DNA from: Zygnema cylindricum
Taxonomy: Eukaryota; Streptophyta; Zygnematophyceae; Zygnematales; Zygnemataceae
Assembly (NCBI GenBank): GCA_037447655.1
Contig: JBBHKE010001504.1
Location: 62,001 to 126,000 of the forward strand
Length of the DNA stretch: 64,000 bases
Direction of reading: 5' to 3'
Below are positions 45,774 through 57,182 of this stretch, piece by piece. A program made the position numbers and the translations under genes. Positions within the stretch are counted from its first letter, which is position 1. Each line of letters begins with the position of its first letter. The notes under the pieces are model-generated. The model had not been told where the DNA came from, searched no databases, and saw only the letters and a list, made by a program, of their open reading frames with translations.

Positions 45774-46382
45774 ATGAATACTTCGCAGACTTTGCACAAA
45801 AATATACTTTTTCAGACGACCTTTCCGCGTCCGTCCACTTATCGCTCGGTCGCCGTTCACTATGGACGCTTTCCCTCTCCCTTTGTATCGTCGGGAGTCT
45901 CACAGGACCGTCCAGAAACTGCCAAGACTGAGACGCAGAGGTTATCTTTCGTGACAGATCGTCGCACTTTGGTAGGAATCAGTGCGTTAACCTGTGGAAA
46001 CATTGGATTAAGGACAGATAGGGTTTTGGCTTATGAAAAAGGGACTAAAAGACAACGAAAGCGAAGAAAACCTCTTGTGTTCCCTCCAGAAGATGTGGTA
46101 GAAATGGAGCAAGAATCAGAAGGAGGCACAGGGGCCACGTGGCTGGTTGGGAGCGAAGGAGAGGCAAGTTTGGTGGAATGTTGGGGGGATTCTATGAAGT
46201 GTTTCAATGATTACTCGACACGTGGTCCCTATCGAGTGAAAACAATGAAAGGGATGGAATATAAATGTGAAGAATGTGTACCATTAGGTGCTAAAGGTAA
46301 AAAAACTAAACCGCAAATGACGTGTAATAATAATGTTTACAATGATAATGGTTGTAGAATTAGGGAAGAGTTTGACAATTGA
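45774..46382 (+). CDS. unidentified protein or first exon with plastid-type N-terminus
   Basis: The frame opens at ATG 45774 and runs 202 codons. Residues 1-65 are rich in Ser, Thr, Arg and poor in acids, and end in RRTLVGISALTCGNIGL, which looks like a chloroplast transit peptide with a twin-Arg, lumen-type hydrophobic part. A strongly basic stretch (GTKRQRKRRK) and an acidic part (PEDVVEMEQESEGG) follow. Possible donors occur near its end (GCTAAAG|GTAAAA, 46289-46296), after which the frame turns Asn-rich, so the coding part probably stops there. It may be a 5' exon of the hydrolase gene starting 2.5 kb downstream, on the same strand, or a separate gene. I do not recognise the family. Confidence 0.5.
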   Translation: MNTSQTLHKNILFQTTFPRPSTYRSVAVHYGRFPSPFVSSGVSQDRPETAKTETQRLSFVTDRRTLVGISALTCGNIGLRTDRVLAYEKGTKRQRKRRKPLVFPPEDVVEMEQESEGGTGATWLVGSEGEASLVECWGDSMKCFNDYSTRGPYRVKTMKGMEYKCEECVPLGAKGKKTKPQMTCNNNVYNDNGCRIREEFDN

Positions 46383-46841
46383 TAACAAAACCACAAATAA
46401 TGGTACACTTATAATGGTACTAGAAATATACGGAAGAGTTTGAACATTGGTTAAAAAAAATAAATAACAGGTAACACCTTACATTTCCGCAAAGACTAAA
46501 TGAATACAGTTCCGCAAAAGCAAAAAAATCATAATAATTATTTTTTCCCGTGATAAATAAAAACTAAACTTTTAATAAAATTTTGATGCAGAGCTCTTGA
46601 AATATTTGAGCGCGAATCTTATTACACTGCTCAAAATTATCGACAAACAATTGTAAATCGTTAGGAACCATTGTACCTTTCACATTCGATTGCAACGTAA
46701 CCTCGCAATTACTTACAATGTCTTTTTGTGGATCTCAAATGATTATGCAAACACATTTTGTGTGGCTTTTATTTATATGATTATTTTTTTAACACACACT
46801 ATTTGGTAGCATCTTTACATATTGTTGCAATAGTACACTGC

Positions 46842-47033
46842 CCATCGCTATTAGAGTTAGTGAAATATTTGTGTTAACACTTTATTTGAATTAACTACTT
46901 TCAACCATCTTTTGCAACGTGGTTAATTGTGGGCCACTTTTTTAAAAGAGTTACAAACTCTCATTTGATTTCGGTTCAGAAAAACACTGCCTGGAACTAG
47001 GGTGATCAATTATAATAGCAACGGTCGGTGTTG
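46842..47033. mobile_element. possible MITE, about 190 bp
   Basis: The ends CACTGCCCATCGCTATTA and (complement) AACACCGACCGTTGCTATTA form imperfect inverted repeats. The middle (TTTTGCAACGTGG, AGAGTTACAAACTCT) recurs at about 57930-58030. No clean target site is seen. Confidence 0.45.
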
Positions 47034-47137
47034 TAATAACCAATGTATTTAATGCGCTTGTTTTGTTATTTTGCTACTAAACATTAATTCATCGATTATT
47101 CCATGTTAGCGTATATTATATATCTATCTATAAATGG

Positions 47138-47139
<2 letters not shown>

Positions 47140-47208
<69 letters not shown>
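47140..47208. repeat. (TA)n microsatellite
   Basis: About 30 TA units with a few changes at the right end. Confidence 0.95.
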
Positions 47209-47209
<1 letters not shown>

Positions 47210-48895
47210 AATTATACAGCGTTGTCGACAAAGGTAACAAATGTTTATTTTTTTGTTAATTTGCTCGACATTGTTTTGTCTAGCTTTCTGATTCTCGTGC
47301 CCCTAAAGGTATATATTGCAAATGAATGAATCTTTTTTTATTGTGAGTTCTTGAAGGTGACTCGAACCGAAAGCCACAAGACATACCATCAACTTAAAAA
47401 CCGTTGCAATAAAATGCAAAAACTAGACAATGTTTACCGTAGTAAAACTCATTGTTAAAGGAAGTTCAACTTGTGACAAATTGAAAGATTCCTTGACTTG
47501 GGTTGTTCAATCTACAAACAAAGTAAAAGTAATAATTATAACTCTTGTGTTTTACTTCAACACTTCTGGTATCATGGGTATGTGTAGGCCGTCTTTACAG
47601 CCATTTAGGATGGCTGTTAATGTTTGTCATTGCATCGACGTGGTTATTATATAACCAAAGCCCTCCCTCTCCTCCCCTTGCCCCCTCTCCCCCTCTCCCA
47701 CTTTGGACTTTCTTTTGTACTGGAAGAGGTAAACCCTGTTAGGGAATATGGTCTGAAGCATAATCCATCGTTGAACCTCAAAAGAGTAGAATACTTGCAT
47801 TGTTTATGTTTTTCTGGTTCATCTTCTTTTCATCTTTGTTGCACAGCCTTTCACTTATTTTTGTTTAGTAAGTGTCTTTTTCAAATTTGACTCTTATCCC
47901 GATATCTGGCCCTAAGGACACCTGTACAATTTGTCGTTTCATTTTATTTCCTTTCCACGTTAAGTGAAAATTTTCTAACACATAATTTTTTTGGTCATCA
48001 GATGATTTCAAGAGCTCTGAGTATTGGTTGAACAGATGATAGCGTTAAAGCTCTGTAAAGTTAAATCTAGGACAAAGATGTCGTCAATTCTAGAACCTTT
48101 TACTCTATTCAACTCCAGTATTTGTAAATCTCATTTCAAGATGTCATTTTTTCTCTGTGTTTTGTATCAGTCGGTGCACGCGGTGTTGAGACATGCCTTA
48201 CATGATGTCGATGTCCTTACAAAATGATTTTGGTCAACACATTAAGCTATACAATATACAAACAAAAGACTGACTGTTTTCCAAGACTTGGTTGTTTTCA
48301 AAGACTGACTGCTTTCAATAACTTAAATTGGGCAGGTGAACTTCTCCTTGTGATTGATGCAAGTTTTCCAGATATGCAGAGTTCTCAAGAAACATTTCAG
48401 GTTTGTTGTTTACAACTTGCAAGTTTTTTTTTTTTTTTTTTTGTGCCTCCTGTCTCCAACACATAAAGATAAATACTAATAAATGGAAAGTGCTTGGTTC
48501 CATAGATAATTTCTTGAACATACGTTTGCATCATGACCTTTTTGTGCTTTTCTTTTTAGTGGGTAAAGGGGAAGCCCAGGGCGCGAGATACGCAATACCA
48601 TTTATGGTGTTTACTACTGTGTGTGATCTTTTGAAGCTGGCATTGAATTAGTGTGGACAATAATATTTATGAAAGGCACTTTTTTTTGGATAGAAAGCGT
48701 CCGTCTGAGCCCTTTTTTGCATGTATTGTTTGGGATAGACCTACGATAGTTATGGTAGAAACAGAAAGCTATTCAAACAGTATGCAAAGACCAACTGTAT
48801 AGGAGAGGTTTTACCTTAGTGAACTCAGTGAAAGTCGAGTGGTATAGATGAGAGAAATGTTTCTGAGAGGAGAGTTGTGGTAGCGGTAGGAGAGA

Positions 48896-51800
48896 ATGGC
48901 GCTAAAGGGAGGAGATGGAGGAGATGGAGAGGGAGGGACTGTGAGGCTGATTCCCTTTCTCAGTCGACGTGGGTCATTGGATAATAACAACACCATGAGA
49001 TTGTTTGTGGAGGTTATCCATTTTTACAAGGGAAGGATCTTTGGATTATCTTAGGGACAAAATTAAAAACTTTTTGAAAACTTTCTTCTTTCCCCTGATT
49101 ATTTTCCAGGAGACGAAAAACTTTCCTCTCGCAATCTTTACCTCAGGTTATATGATAGATTCTTCTCAGTATCGTAGTTATTCTGAGCATCTTGCCTCCT
49201 GGGGTTATATTGTCCTCACTTACAACAAGGTCAGGTACAGACTTTCTGAACCAATGAATTTCTACAACCTTTTTAAAACTTTCAACATTTTTGTGCTCTT
49301 GTGAGTTCTTTTTATGCATATTCTTTTAGTATTTTTGTAAAGATGGAAAGGATCCCGCAGTTTTTTTGTTTGTGATGATAGTCGGCTCGAAAAATTGGCT
49401 TTTATATTAACGTTGTGTTTTGTCTATTCTGTACCTTCAATCATTTCCCTGTGTAATTTAAACTGACTTGTTTTAGATTTAGTCCAGAGGGAAAAACTTT
49501 CTACAAGATTGAACGATCTCGACTGTGCTCGAATCATCTCAGAGTTAATCAACTGGGCAAACACCAAGTATGTCTGGCTTTTAAAGTTGTTTCTTTATTT
49601 ATTCTTTTATTTTCTTTTATGGTTTATGTCTTCCTACTCCATTTCCATGACCATATTCTCGAGCCTATGCCGTCCGAGTCCGAGGCGCATAGACTAACAA
49701 TTTTCATTTTTGAGTTTTTAAATTAAAAACCAGCAACTGAACTTGCCTGGAAATGTTTCTCCCCCTTCACCCTGATAGGATACGGCTTTTCCTTTTTTTT
49801 TAACACCAATGACATTTTTTGACAGTTTCAAACAGTTTGTGATTGCAGTTCCATTTTCGAGAACCTTTTGGGATCCCAGGGAGTTTATTTATGTGGTCAT
49901 TCTAGAGGAGGTTTGGACCAAATCTCTTGTGGAAGTAGAATTATGTGTATTTTTTTGCTTTAGACCTATGATAACAAATGCAATAAAAAAAAGATAAAGT
50001 TGGCTTCTGATTGGTTCGTACAGGATTTTGTTAGTACGAAACAAGTGTGCGTATTGAAATATAAAATATGATTTGAACTGTATACGTTTTTGTATTTTAA
50101 GTACGTCTGGAACATAGCTGAACACATCGGTATTTTCTATACACAATTGCATTAGCTAGTTTTACAGCTAATAGGTTGTCATTTTACCATATAACTTGGT
50201 TAAGTGAAGAAAGTCTTCTTCCTTTCTTTTCTTCCATTCACCTCTCACCTGTGGCAGAGAGATTGAATAATTAAGGTCTTTGTTCTTTTTGCAGAGTCCA
50301 AAAGTGCGAAAAAGCCCAGAACCTCTATATCTGGTAGCCTTGTATTATATGCGTATAGTATGGGTTTTCCATGTGTGTCGCGTATAGTATGGGGTAACCA
50401 CATATGGCGTTTCCATACTATATTCGCTTTAGGACTACGCCTATTAGTACATACAAATGTTAATTTTTGTAATTTGGGCTGGTGAGATTTGCAGCCAAAG
50501 TCAGTGTACTGGCCGCATCACAAGATGAGAGAGTGGCTGCCATATGCATCCTCGATCCGGTCGATAATACAGGTCAATATCTCTCCTCTCTCCTCTCCCT
50601 CTTCTTGTTCTAAACCGCTACCTCCTAAAAACTACCTTTCCAACTCGCTACTTCTGTCTTACCTTTCCCACGCCTGTCACTCCCTTTCACATTCCTCCTC
50701 CTTCTCTCCTGAAAAGAATTTACTATTTACTCTTCCACGTCTGTTCCCCCCCTCCTGCCGCTCTAACTTCACTACACTTGAAATCGTTTTAGTTAACTTC
50801 ATCACACTGAACACATTTAGTTAACAACTAACTTCACTGTAGTTTTCTTTCCTACAGTTAATTTCATCATAGTTAGCTTCATAACAGCAAACTTTGCGAT
50901 AGTTAACTTCGCACGGCTAACTTCCCTAAACTTCACTTTAATTAACTTTATTGGAAGTATCTTCATTATAGTTACCTACACTGCAGTTAACATCATTATA
51001 AAAAACTTCACCACATGAAATCTTTCTTCAACTTTACAAACGTGAGAGATGTTCAAAAGTGTACTGTTTCTCCCCTTCGTTCTTCACTACATTGTCACTA
51101 ACATTCTCTGTATCATTTTTTTATTATTTTTTTGCAGTTTATGCCCCCTTGGCACCTGGATACCCATCAGCAGTGGAGGCACTTCTTGCAAGAGAGAGAT
51201 ATGATACGGAGATGAGAGGAGAAGTAAATGAGAAGAAGAGAGAGAGGAATCTACCGGTGCTCGTGGTGGGGGCTGCGTTGGTCGGAAACTGTGCCCCTTT
51301 AAATGCCAATTTCAGGTGTGTTAAGAACAGTTATTTACCATTTATTGTTCTAAAGTTGATTGTTCTGGTTTTCCCACGATTTAAAGTTCTCTGCCTGTCA
51401 TAGTGTTCTGCAGCATTCTTCCTTTTACATATGTCCCTTTTAAATCTTACGTGTTTAGCTGTATCCCTTTTGTAACTCGTGTTTTTTTTTTTGTTTTCAT
51501 TATGTTCCAGACGTTTTTTTCGGGCAGCTCCGGCGCCATCTTGGGAGCTTGTACTTCTCGAAGCAGCGCATTTGCAATTTTTGGATGCACCCCCTATTTT
51601 TGAGGTGCCGTTTTTACACCCTTGGACAAATACAACTGCAAGTACAAAGAACTAAGTATAAAGAACTAAGTACAAAATACAAATAGGAATATAAGTACAA
51701 ATGTAAGTACAAACACAAGCACAAACACAAACATGAATACGAACACAAATACAAACACAAATGCAAATACAAATTCGACGTTCTACAAACATTAACCTCT

Positions 51801-52454
51801 AAATTACAAATACAAATACAAATTCGACATTGTACAAATATTAAACTCCAACTCGCTTGCTGAAGCTAATTATATATGAAACACTTCACCGATGGTTAGT
51901 TTTGTGAATGCACAAGCAATATTCATGAATGGTAAGAATCTTTAAACTTTACTTAGGCTTTTGAGTTTCCATATTGACAATGTGTACCATTCACTAACAT
52001 TCTCTCCTATTCCCCAAACCTCCTTTAAAATACAAATTTTGGTTCCTGTCTAGTAATTGGTAATCTAGACAAAAGACTGAGAGGAATAGGAGGCAACGAT
52101 GTCAACAATAGCAAGTTTCCTTGACAAACCATGCTCGTTGCTATGCAGAGTGATGTTTGCGGAAACGGAAATGAAGAAGATTCCGTAATTAGTTTCGTTG
52201 CGAGAACGGTAATGGCTGTTTGGGGAGACCTCATTTTAAAAGAGGCGTATTCTCATAAGAAACAACAAGCGATACCTTCAGAAGGTGTTTCCAAAGAAAC
52301 AACAAATCATATAGAAAGCAATTTAGGACAACCTTCTTCTAGTGTTTGTCCCTTCGAGATGTCTGGTATTTTAGATACAGTGACATGTGTCACAAAGGAG
52401 TTGGGTCAAGTAACTCCGGCTGTCTCACGAGTCAAAGTAAAAATGGATGATTGA
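48896..52454 (+). CDS. chlorophyllase-type alpha/beta hydrolase, eight exons
   Basis: Exons: 48896-49012, 49110-49229, 49488-49567, 49849-49910, 50495-50572, 51138-51315, 51511-51604, 52149-52454. All have AG acceptors and GT donors, and phases agree through to TGA 52454, giving 344 residues, near the usual size of plant chlorophyllase. Segments in order: FPLAIFTSGYMIDSSQYRSY and HLASWGYIV (strand and oxyanion region), RIISELINWA, GHSRGA (residues 122-127, Ser124 nucleophile), ICILDPVDNT (Asp147), VYAPLAPGYPSAVEAL, LPVLVVGAALVGNCAP, and AAHLQFLD (His232). GHSRG followed by an LDPV-type Asp is typical of chlorophyllases, which cut phytol from chlorophyll; related PAF-acetylhydrolase-like and PET-type hydrolases are alternatives. 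The start at 48896 follows an in-frame stop but could be an internal exon; a transit-type ORF lies upstream. Exon 1's donor (GAG|GTTATC) is weak. Confidence 0.85.
50295..50436. mobile_element. foldback MITE in an intron of the hydrolase gene
   Basis: The ends AGTCCAAAAGTGCG and (complement) AGTCCTAAAGCGAATA are inverted. Inside are GCGTATAGTATGG words on both sides. It lies in the intron between the exon with GHSRG and the exon with KVSVLAAS. It is related to 52520-52660. Confidence 0.7.
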
Positions 52455-52519
52455 GGATAAATTTTAATATAATGAACACCATGGAGTTGACTAAAAAGTG
52501 TTATCGACGTTATTGAACT

Positions 52520-52660
52520 CATGGTTCAAATGTGCGAAAAAAGTTGGAAACATTATATGTGGTTACCCCATAGTATACGCGCAATACACAGTAAAGCACG
52601 TGTATCTTATGGTGTAACCACATATAGCGTTTCCAATCGTCTTTGCACATTTGAACTATG
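52520..52660. mobile_element. foldback MITE just after the hydrolase gene
   Basis: The arms CATGGTTCAAATGTGC and GCACATTTGAACTATG are inverted and go on through GTGGAAAC-like and ATATGTGGTTACCCCATA words to near the centre. AACT flanks both sides. No coding sequence is inside. Confidence 0.78.
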
Positions 52661-54659
52661 AACTATGATTGGACGTGGTTGTTTGCAATTTCTCGATGTT
52701 TCTGTGCCATTGAATTTATTGGTAGATGTTTGTATGGGCTTAAGTACCATTAATGATTGTCCACTCTATTTTCCGTCGTACAGTATTCAAGTTTTATTTT
52801 GAGTTTTATTGTGATATCCTGAATTTAAAATGGCTAGTTGTGAGGAAAAACTCACTATTTTCACTCCTTGTGATAATGCATTGCGAGTTTTGATAAATTA
52901 TGTTTACTTTTTTGGCAAATCTCGTACAAAATTTGGATTCTATTCACAACATTCCAGTAGTACGGGTGATGTACAATATATGGGGCCCAGAATTTCTTAG
53001 TAATATTGCTCAATTTTTTTGCAAATTGAGCTTGACTGTGTCGGTCAGAGGTGTAATTGTCGAAGGACCCGAAGCAAGCTTAATGGGAAGAATGAGTTGT
53101 GAAAGAGATGTGATGAGAAAACTCAAAAATATACACTTTTTAGAGTAATTGTACAAGCGCAATTATTGGCGTTACTGGAAATCAAAGAAATTCTACAAAA
53201 AAATTGTACTGATTCTCAATAATTGTATAATTCTGTAAGATATCTTTCATTACTGGCCAGTGTTGCCAGTACTCACATGCATAAACTACCCTATTATGTG
53301 GCTATTATGCTATAATCAGGTGCTATGTTATTGGCCAGAATCAAGAGTAATCACGCACGTGTAACTACATTATTAGCCGGTGCGACTTGATTGGTCGAAT
53401 CAAACAATCAAATCATCATCTTTCCTGCCCGGACCCGGAAGCTTGAAAAAGCCTACTGTATCTGTATAGTAGGCAACTAATTTGAACTTTTTTTTTTTTT
53501 TTTTACTAATGTGAACTACCGAATTTGAAACATTTGATCTTTATGACGACACAGCCTCGTTTTTTATGCTTACACAGTTGTGCCATACATCCATTTTCAA
53601 AACCTTTTTTTTTTGTTTTCCACCTGCTGTTGAAAACAGCTTTTAAAATATGTTATTAAAAATGTAATACAAGTAAAATTGAAAAAAGTAAAAAAAACGT
53701 GAAATCAGAAATTGTGTAAAAAGAAAGGATGAAAAAATCGGAAACTCGAGCAAATGAAATTGCAACAAAGTATAATTGAATCAGCATTAGTTAATAGTAC
53801 TACAAAGTTAAAGGGGCAGGATAAATTAAAAAGCACGATGGTAAACCATCCGAATCCGGGGGTACAAAAGGGGTGGCATGGCCAAAACTGAAAAACTACA
53901 AGCATGGCAATAAAAAACAAAGAAAGCAAAGTGAACGCAATTCACTACAAAATTCAAGACAAAAAAAAAATAGTGAATCAAAAATACTATGAAACGAGCT
54001 AAACGTAGAAAAATGTGGGACTACAAAATATTGCTGTTACATTGTAATTAAACACATAATTCGCCCAGGATCTTTTTTTGAAAAGCCAGGCAATTTATCC
54101 AATTAAACCCATTAAGTCTATCGTCCTATTTTAAACTGAAAAAAGCTCTGTGCCTGTAAGGGAGCCATTTATTACTGACAACCCATCTCCCTCCTTTCCC
54201 CTTCCCTCCCCTCCTTCCAAAGCATTTCAAAAAAGTTGCCTCTATCGGGTATCCAGTAGATCTCATTCACGGGCATCAAAAACGTTTTAAATTAAAGCCG
54301 AGAAATAAACCTTCACACCTAAAAATTGTTGAAACTGACCGCAATATTTTGCTCTGTCAAATGATCTACACTATATGTCGAACAGCTTAACCTACAGAGT
54401 TTAAAAAGTGCAAGAAGTTGCCTTTTATATTTTTGTCCTCCTCACATTTTACACGACCTCCGAGTGATAAAGTGTACCCTTCTCTCACATTCTCTCTCTC
54501 TCTCTCTCTCTAAGTCTAACTCTCCTTCCAAAATTATCTTTTTTTCTGGATTCTAAAACAACATACGCAGATACTCAAAAAACAAAGCGAACAATAGTTG
54601 GATAACCACCCTAATTTACATCATTACGACACATTTGAACCTTAACTTCTTTGTTGTTC
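52661..54659. other. non-coding AT-rich stretch
   Basis: Open frames are short (up to 82 codons) and none is recognised. There is a poly-T run near 53489-53504 and a (TC)n run at 54488-54512. It is likely the intergenic space between the hydrolase gene and the minus-strand gene, and may hold downstream exons of the latter. Confidence 0.5.
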
Positions 54660-57182
54660 TCACTTCGAGACTCGTAGTGCAAGAGGAGTCGGAGGACCTG
54701 ACTGGGAAGGGGTACAAACGGGAGGAGGAGGACGAGTCCGAGAACCTCCTCCTCGTTCTCGCCTTCGTGACCCCAAAAAAGGCTGTACACATTTTATTTC
54801 GACATTTCCCCATGATTTGTTACCCACCGACGATGTGAGATCCGCTTCATTAAACTGCGTGGAAGCATTTATTCTGCGACTCTTCCCTCCATTCACATGT
54901 GGGACCTGTTCCGTGTCATACGACGGTCTACAAAAATAACCGATATCGGGATCATACATCCATGCCCTCTGTGGCGGTGCACTATGGTTTTCAAAAGCTA
55001 CTGCTTCGGAAGTTTTTTTGTGTCTCTCTCCATTTCTTCTCCCTCTCTGTCGCTCTTTTCCTAAATCTGAAACAATTCCCTGACCTAATCTCTCTTCAAT
55101 TTCCACCCTATTATTTCCCATCGCAAAACTCGACTTTTCTCTAATGTCTAGTTCTACCGCCTCATCTACTTCCTGTCCTCTTCTGTATGTGTAGGACCCA
55201 GACACTTTCTCTCTCTTGTCGTTGTTTCTTTTGTCATTTACTGAAAGTACGGGAAAGTTACCACCTGACTGACGCAAATTCAAATTAGAATTCACGGGAA
55301 CTGTGTTGGTCATCAGCACATTTGGCTGACGTGGCACCATTCCTTTACTGCCACGTGTCACCAAACGATTGGTATTTTTTGATGTCACCAAAACATTCGG
55401 CTGTGCTGCGACAACATCTGTCCACCATTTCACTCGTCTCTCATGTCCCGAGTCCTCTTCCATTCCCCTCTTCGAAAACCGTACAGGACATCCCTCGCGT
55501 GAAACCCTAACTTCTTCCACTTCCGATTCCGATTCAGAATCTGTACCGCCCAATGAGACATCGTGGTTTCTCTGGAGCCTTACTTCCCAATGTCGAGCAA
55601 AAGACTCTTCCTCCTCAAAGCATCTGGAAAAAGAAGTGCAAGGAAGTGCATCTCCTATTTGTCGCGTATTATGCAATGCATTGCTCCTCCCCTCCTCTCT
55701 CTCGTCCTCTCGCTCATCCTCCCTCTCATCCTCTCTCTCGTCCTCCCCCTCATCCTCTATCTCGTCCTCCCCATCGTCTTCCCTCTTGTCCTCCCTCCCG
55801 TCTTCCATCTCATCTTCCCTCTCATCCTCTCTCTCTTCCTCTCTCTCTTCCTCTTTCTCTTCCCTCTGTTCCTCCACATGGTCCAAATCAGCAACTGGAA
55901 TACGGCTGCTTGTGCGAGAAAGGCCTCCTCCCCCTCCTTTCCCTTGTCTTCCTGCCGACCAAATAGAACGTTCCCTTTCTCCTCTCCCTCTTCCTCTCTC
56001 TTTACCTTTCTCGTGTTGGGGTTCGGGCAATTTTCCTTTTCCGTCGACAAAACTCACTGCCCTCCTTCGATCCCCTAAAGACAAACCTTTTAAACAAATT
56101 CCATTCCCGTCCACACCATTTCCTGTGGGACACCTGCAAGTATTCTCTCCTCCCACCGGTCTCACTCCATGGGCAAACGGACTCGCTCCTCCTCCTCTCT
56201 CCATTTGGCATCGAGGACAAATGCTTCTAGTTCCCAACCCATGGCTCCCTTCTGCTCCTACTCCTCCACCTCCACCGACTATTCCTATTCCAACTGCTCC
56301 TCCCCCGCCTCCTCCTCCTCCTCCTCCTCCTCCACCTCTCATGGCAGAAGTGGTAGGCGGGCGTCGGGGCGTGGTCCAGGGGAGGGAGTTGGCTGTGACG
56401 GTGCTATGGGGGCTGCTGTCGGGCGACCACGAGGCGTACGACGGAATGTTCAACGGAACAGAACTCGTCTTACGGAACTGTACAGCCTCCTTGGAACGGC
56501 TCATAGTGAAGTCGAGGGCACGTTGCCACGCACTTACCTCGCCCACACTCCTCCGTCGACGAGAATTAGAAGAAGACATATCCACTTTCCCATATGTTTC
56601 CTCCTTATGCTTCCCTCCTCCTCCTCCCCCTCCTCCTCCCCATAGCACTATCCCTCTCCCTCCTTTTCTCTGTAGAGCCTCTTCTGGACTGCTTCCCTCT
56701 CCTCTCCCCTCTCCCCTTCGCTCTCCCCTACCCTCTCCCCTTTCCTCTTCCCCTCTTCCCCCTCTCTGTCTCCCCTTGCCTTTTATTTCCACAGGACATT
56801 CTATGCTTCGTCTTCTTCCCCGAGAATCCTCTTTACTATTTGCAAATTTCCTCTCTTTGGTCGTCTCTTGGTCCGCCATGTCTGACACAGCTCGTCTCAA
56901 TCCCTTCCCTCCACCTCCCGGAAGCCCCTTCTCTATCGCCTCCCAAATCAAATCGCGATTTTCTCGTCTCCTCCGAAGCTCTCCCGTGCTCTGACGGCTT
57001 AGCTCCGGCTCCTCGAATTTATCGAATTCCTCGAATTCCTCGAATTTGTCGAATTTAGCGTTTTTTGAAAGGCAGCCGTGGATAAAATCGTCCCGGATTT
57101 CATCTTCCCGGGAAGAAAGGCTGAGGTCGTCGATCGAAGTGTCCCACCCGGAAACTGAAAGAGGAGACATGCGGTACGCCAT
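54660..57182 (-). CDS. large disordered protein with Gly runs and Glu/Asp/Arg repeats
   Basis: One frame stays open for about 840 codons from ATG 57182 to TGA 54660. The N-terminus (MAYRMSPLSVSGWDTSIDDL, then a DKFEEFEEF repeat) is not low-complexity noise, and unique parts such as AWQRALDFTMSRSKEAVQF and VKWWTDVVAAQPNVLVTS lie between simple stretches: two poly-Gly runs, an ERGEGRGE-type part, and a long EDEREDER repeat (about residues 430-500). No enzyme domain is recognised. It should be mostly disordered, charged and perhaps nuclear or RNA-related. The C-terminal tail after EIKC (about 54790) looks less natural, and a GTACAG donor there suggests that splicing may end the exon. The opposite strand also has a long frame (541 codons), but it is Ser/Pro-rich as a mirror of the repeats. 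No family name can be given. Confidence 0.62.
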   Translation of the reverse strand: MAYRMSPLSVSGWDTSIDDLSLSSREDEIRDDFIHGCLSKNAKFDKFEEFEEFDKFEEPELSRQSTGELRRRRENRDLIWEAIEKGLPGGGGKGLRRAVSDMADQETTKERKFANSKEDSRGRRRSIECPVEIKGKGRQRGGRGEEERGEGRGERRGEGRGEGSSPEEALQRKGGRGIVLWGGGGGGGGGKHKEETYGKVDMSSSNSRRRRSVGEVSAWQRALDFTMSRSKEAVQFRKTSSVPLNIPSYASWSPDSSPHSTVTANSLPWTTPRRPPTTSAMRGGGGGGGGGGGGGAVGIGIVGGGGGVGAEGSHGLGTRSICPRCQMERGGGASPFAHGVRPVGGENTCRCPTGNGVDGNGICLKGLSLGDRRRAVSFVDGKGKLPEPQHEKGKERGRGRGERERSIWSAGRQGKGGGGGLSRTSSRIPVADLDHVEEQREEKEEEREEEREDEREDEMEDGREDKREDDGEDEIEDEGEDEREDEREDEREDEREEGRSNALHNTRQIGDALPCTSFSRCFEEEESFARHWEVRLQRNHDVSLGGTDSESESEVEEVRVSREGCPVRFSKRGMEEDSGHERRVKWWTDVVAAQPNVLVTSKNTNRLVTRGSKGMVPRQPNVLMTNTVPVNSNLNLRQSGGNFPVLSVNDKRNNDKREKVSGSYTYRRGQEVDEAVELDIREKSSFAMGNNRVEIEERLGQGIVSDLGKERQRGRRNGERHKKTSEAVAFENHSAPPQRAWMYDPDIGYFCRPSYDTEQVPHVNGGKSRRINASTQFNEADLTSSVGNKSWGNVEIKCVQPFLGSRRRERGGGSRTRPPPPVCTPSQSGPPTPLALRVSK
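55690..55880 (-). repeat. hexamer-type GAGGAY/GAGAGR repeat coding for charged residues
   Basis: The minus strand has serial GAGGAT, GAGAGG and GAGGAC units coding for EDERED-type repeats. Confidence 0.85.
56306..56338 (-). repeat. GGN repeat coding for poly-Gly
   Basis: GGA/GGT triplets run in frame and code for about 13 Gly. A second, shorter run lies at 56610-56641. Confidence 0.9.

Larger units (their letters stand above)
46383..48895. other. non-coding stretch or long intron
   Basis: It has a MITE-like piece at 46842-47033, a (TA)n run and T-rich DNA. Small exon-like pieces with AG...GT borders exist (48337-48400), but their frames match nothing. If 45774-46290 belongs to the hydrolase gene, this is intron. 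Confidence 0.45.

Noticed and set aside
55369-56994. 541-codon plus-strand frame rich in Ser, Pro and Leu
   Set aside because: It is the mirror of the pyrimidine-rich side of the repeats in the longer minus-strand frame, and its protein is nearly all simple sequence.
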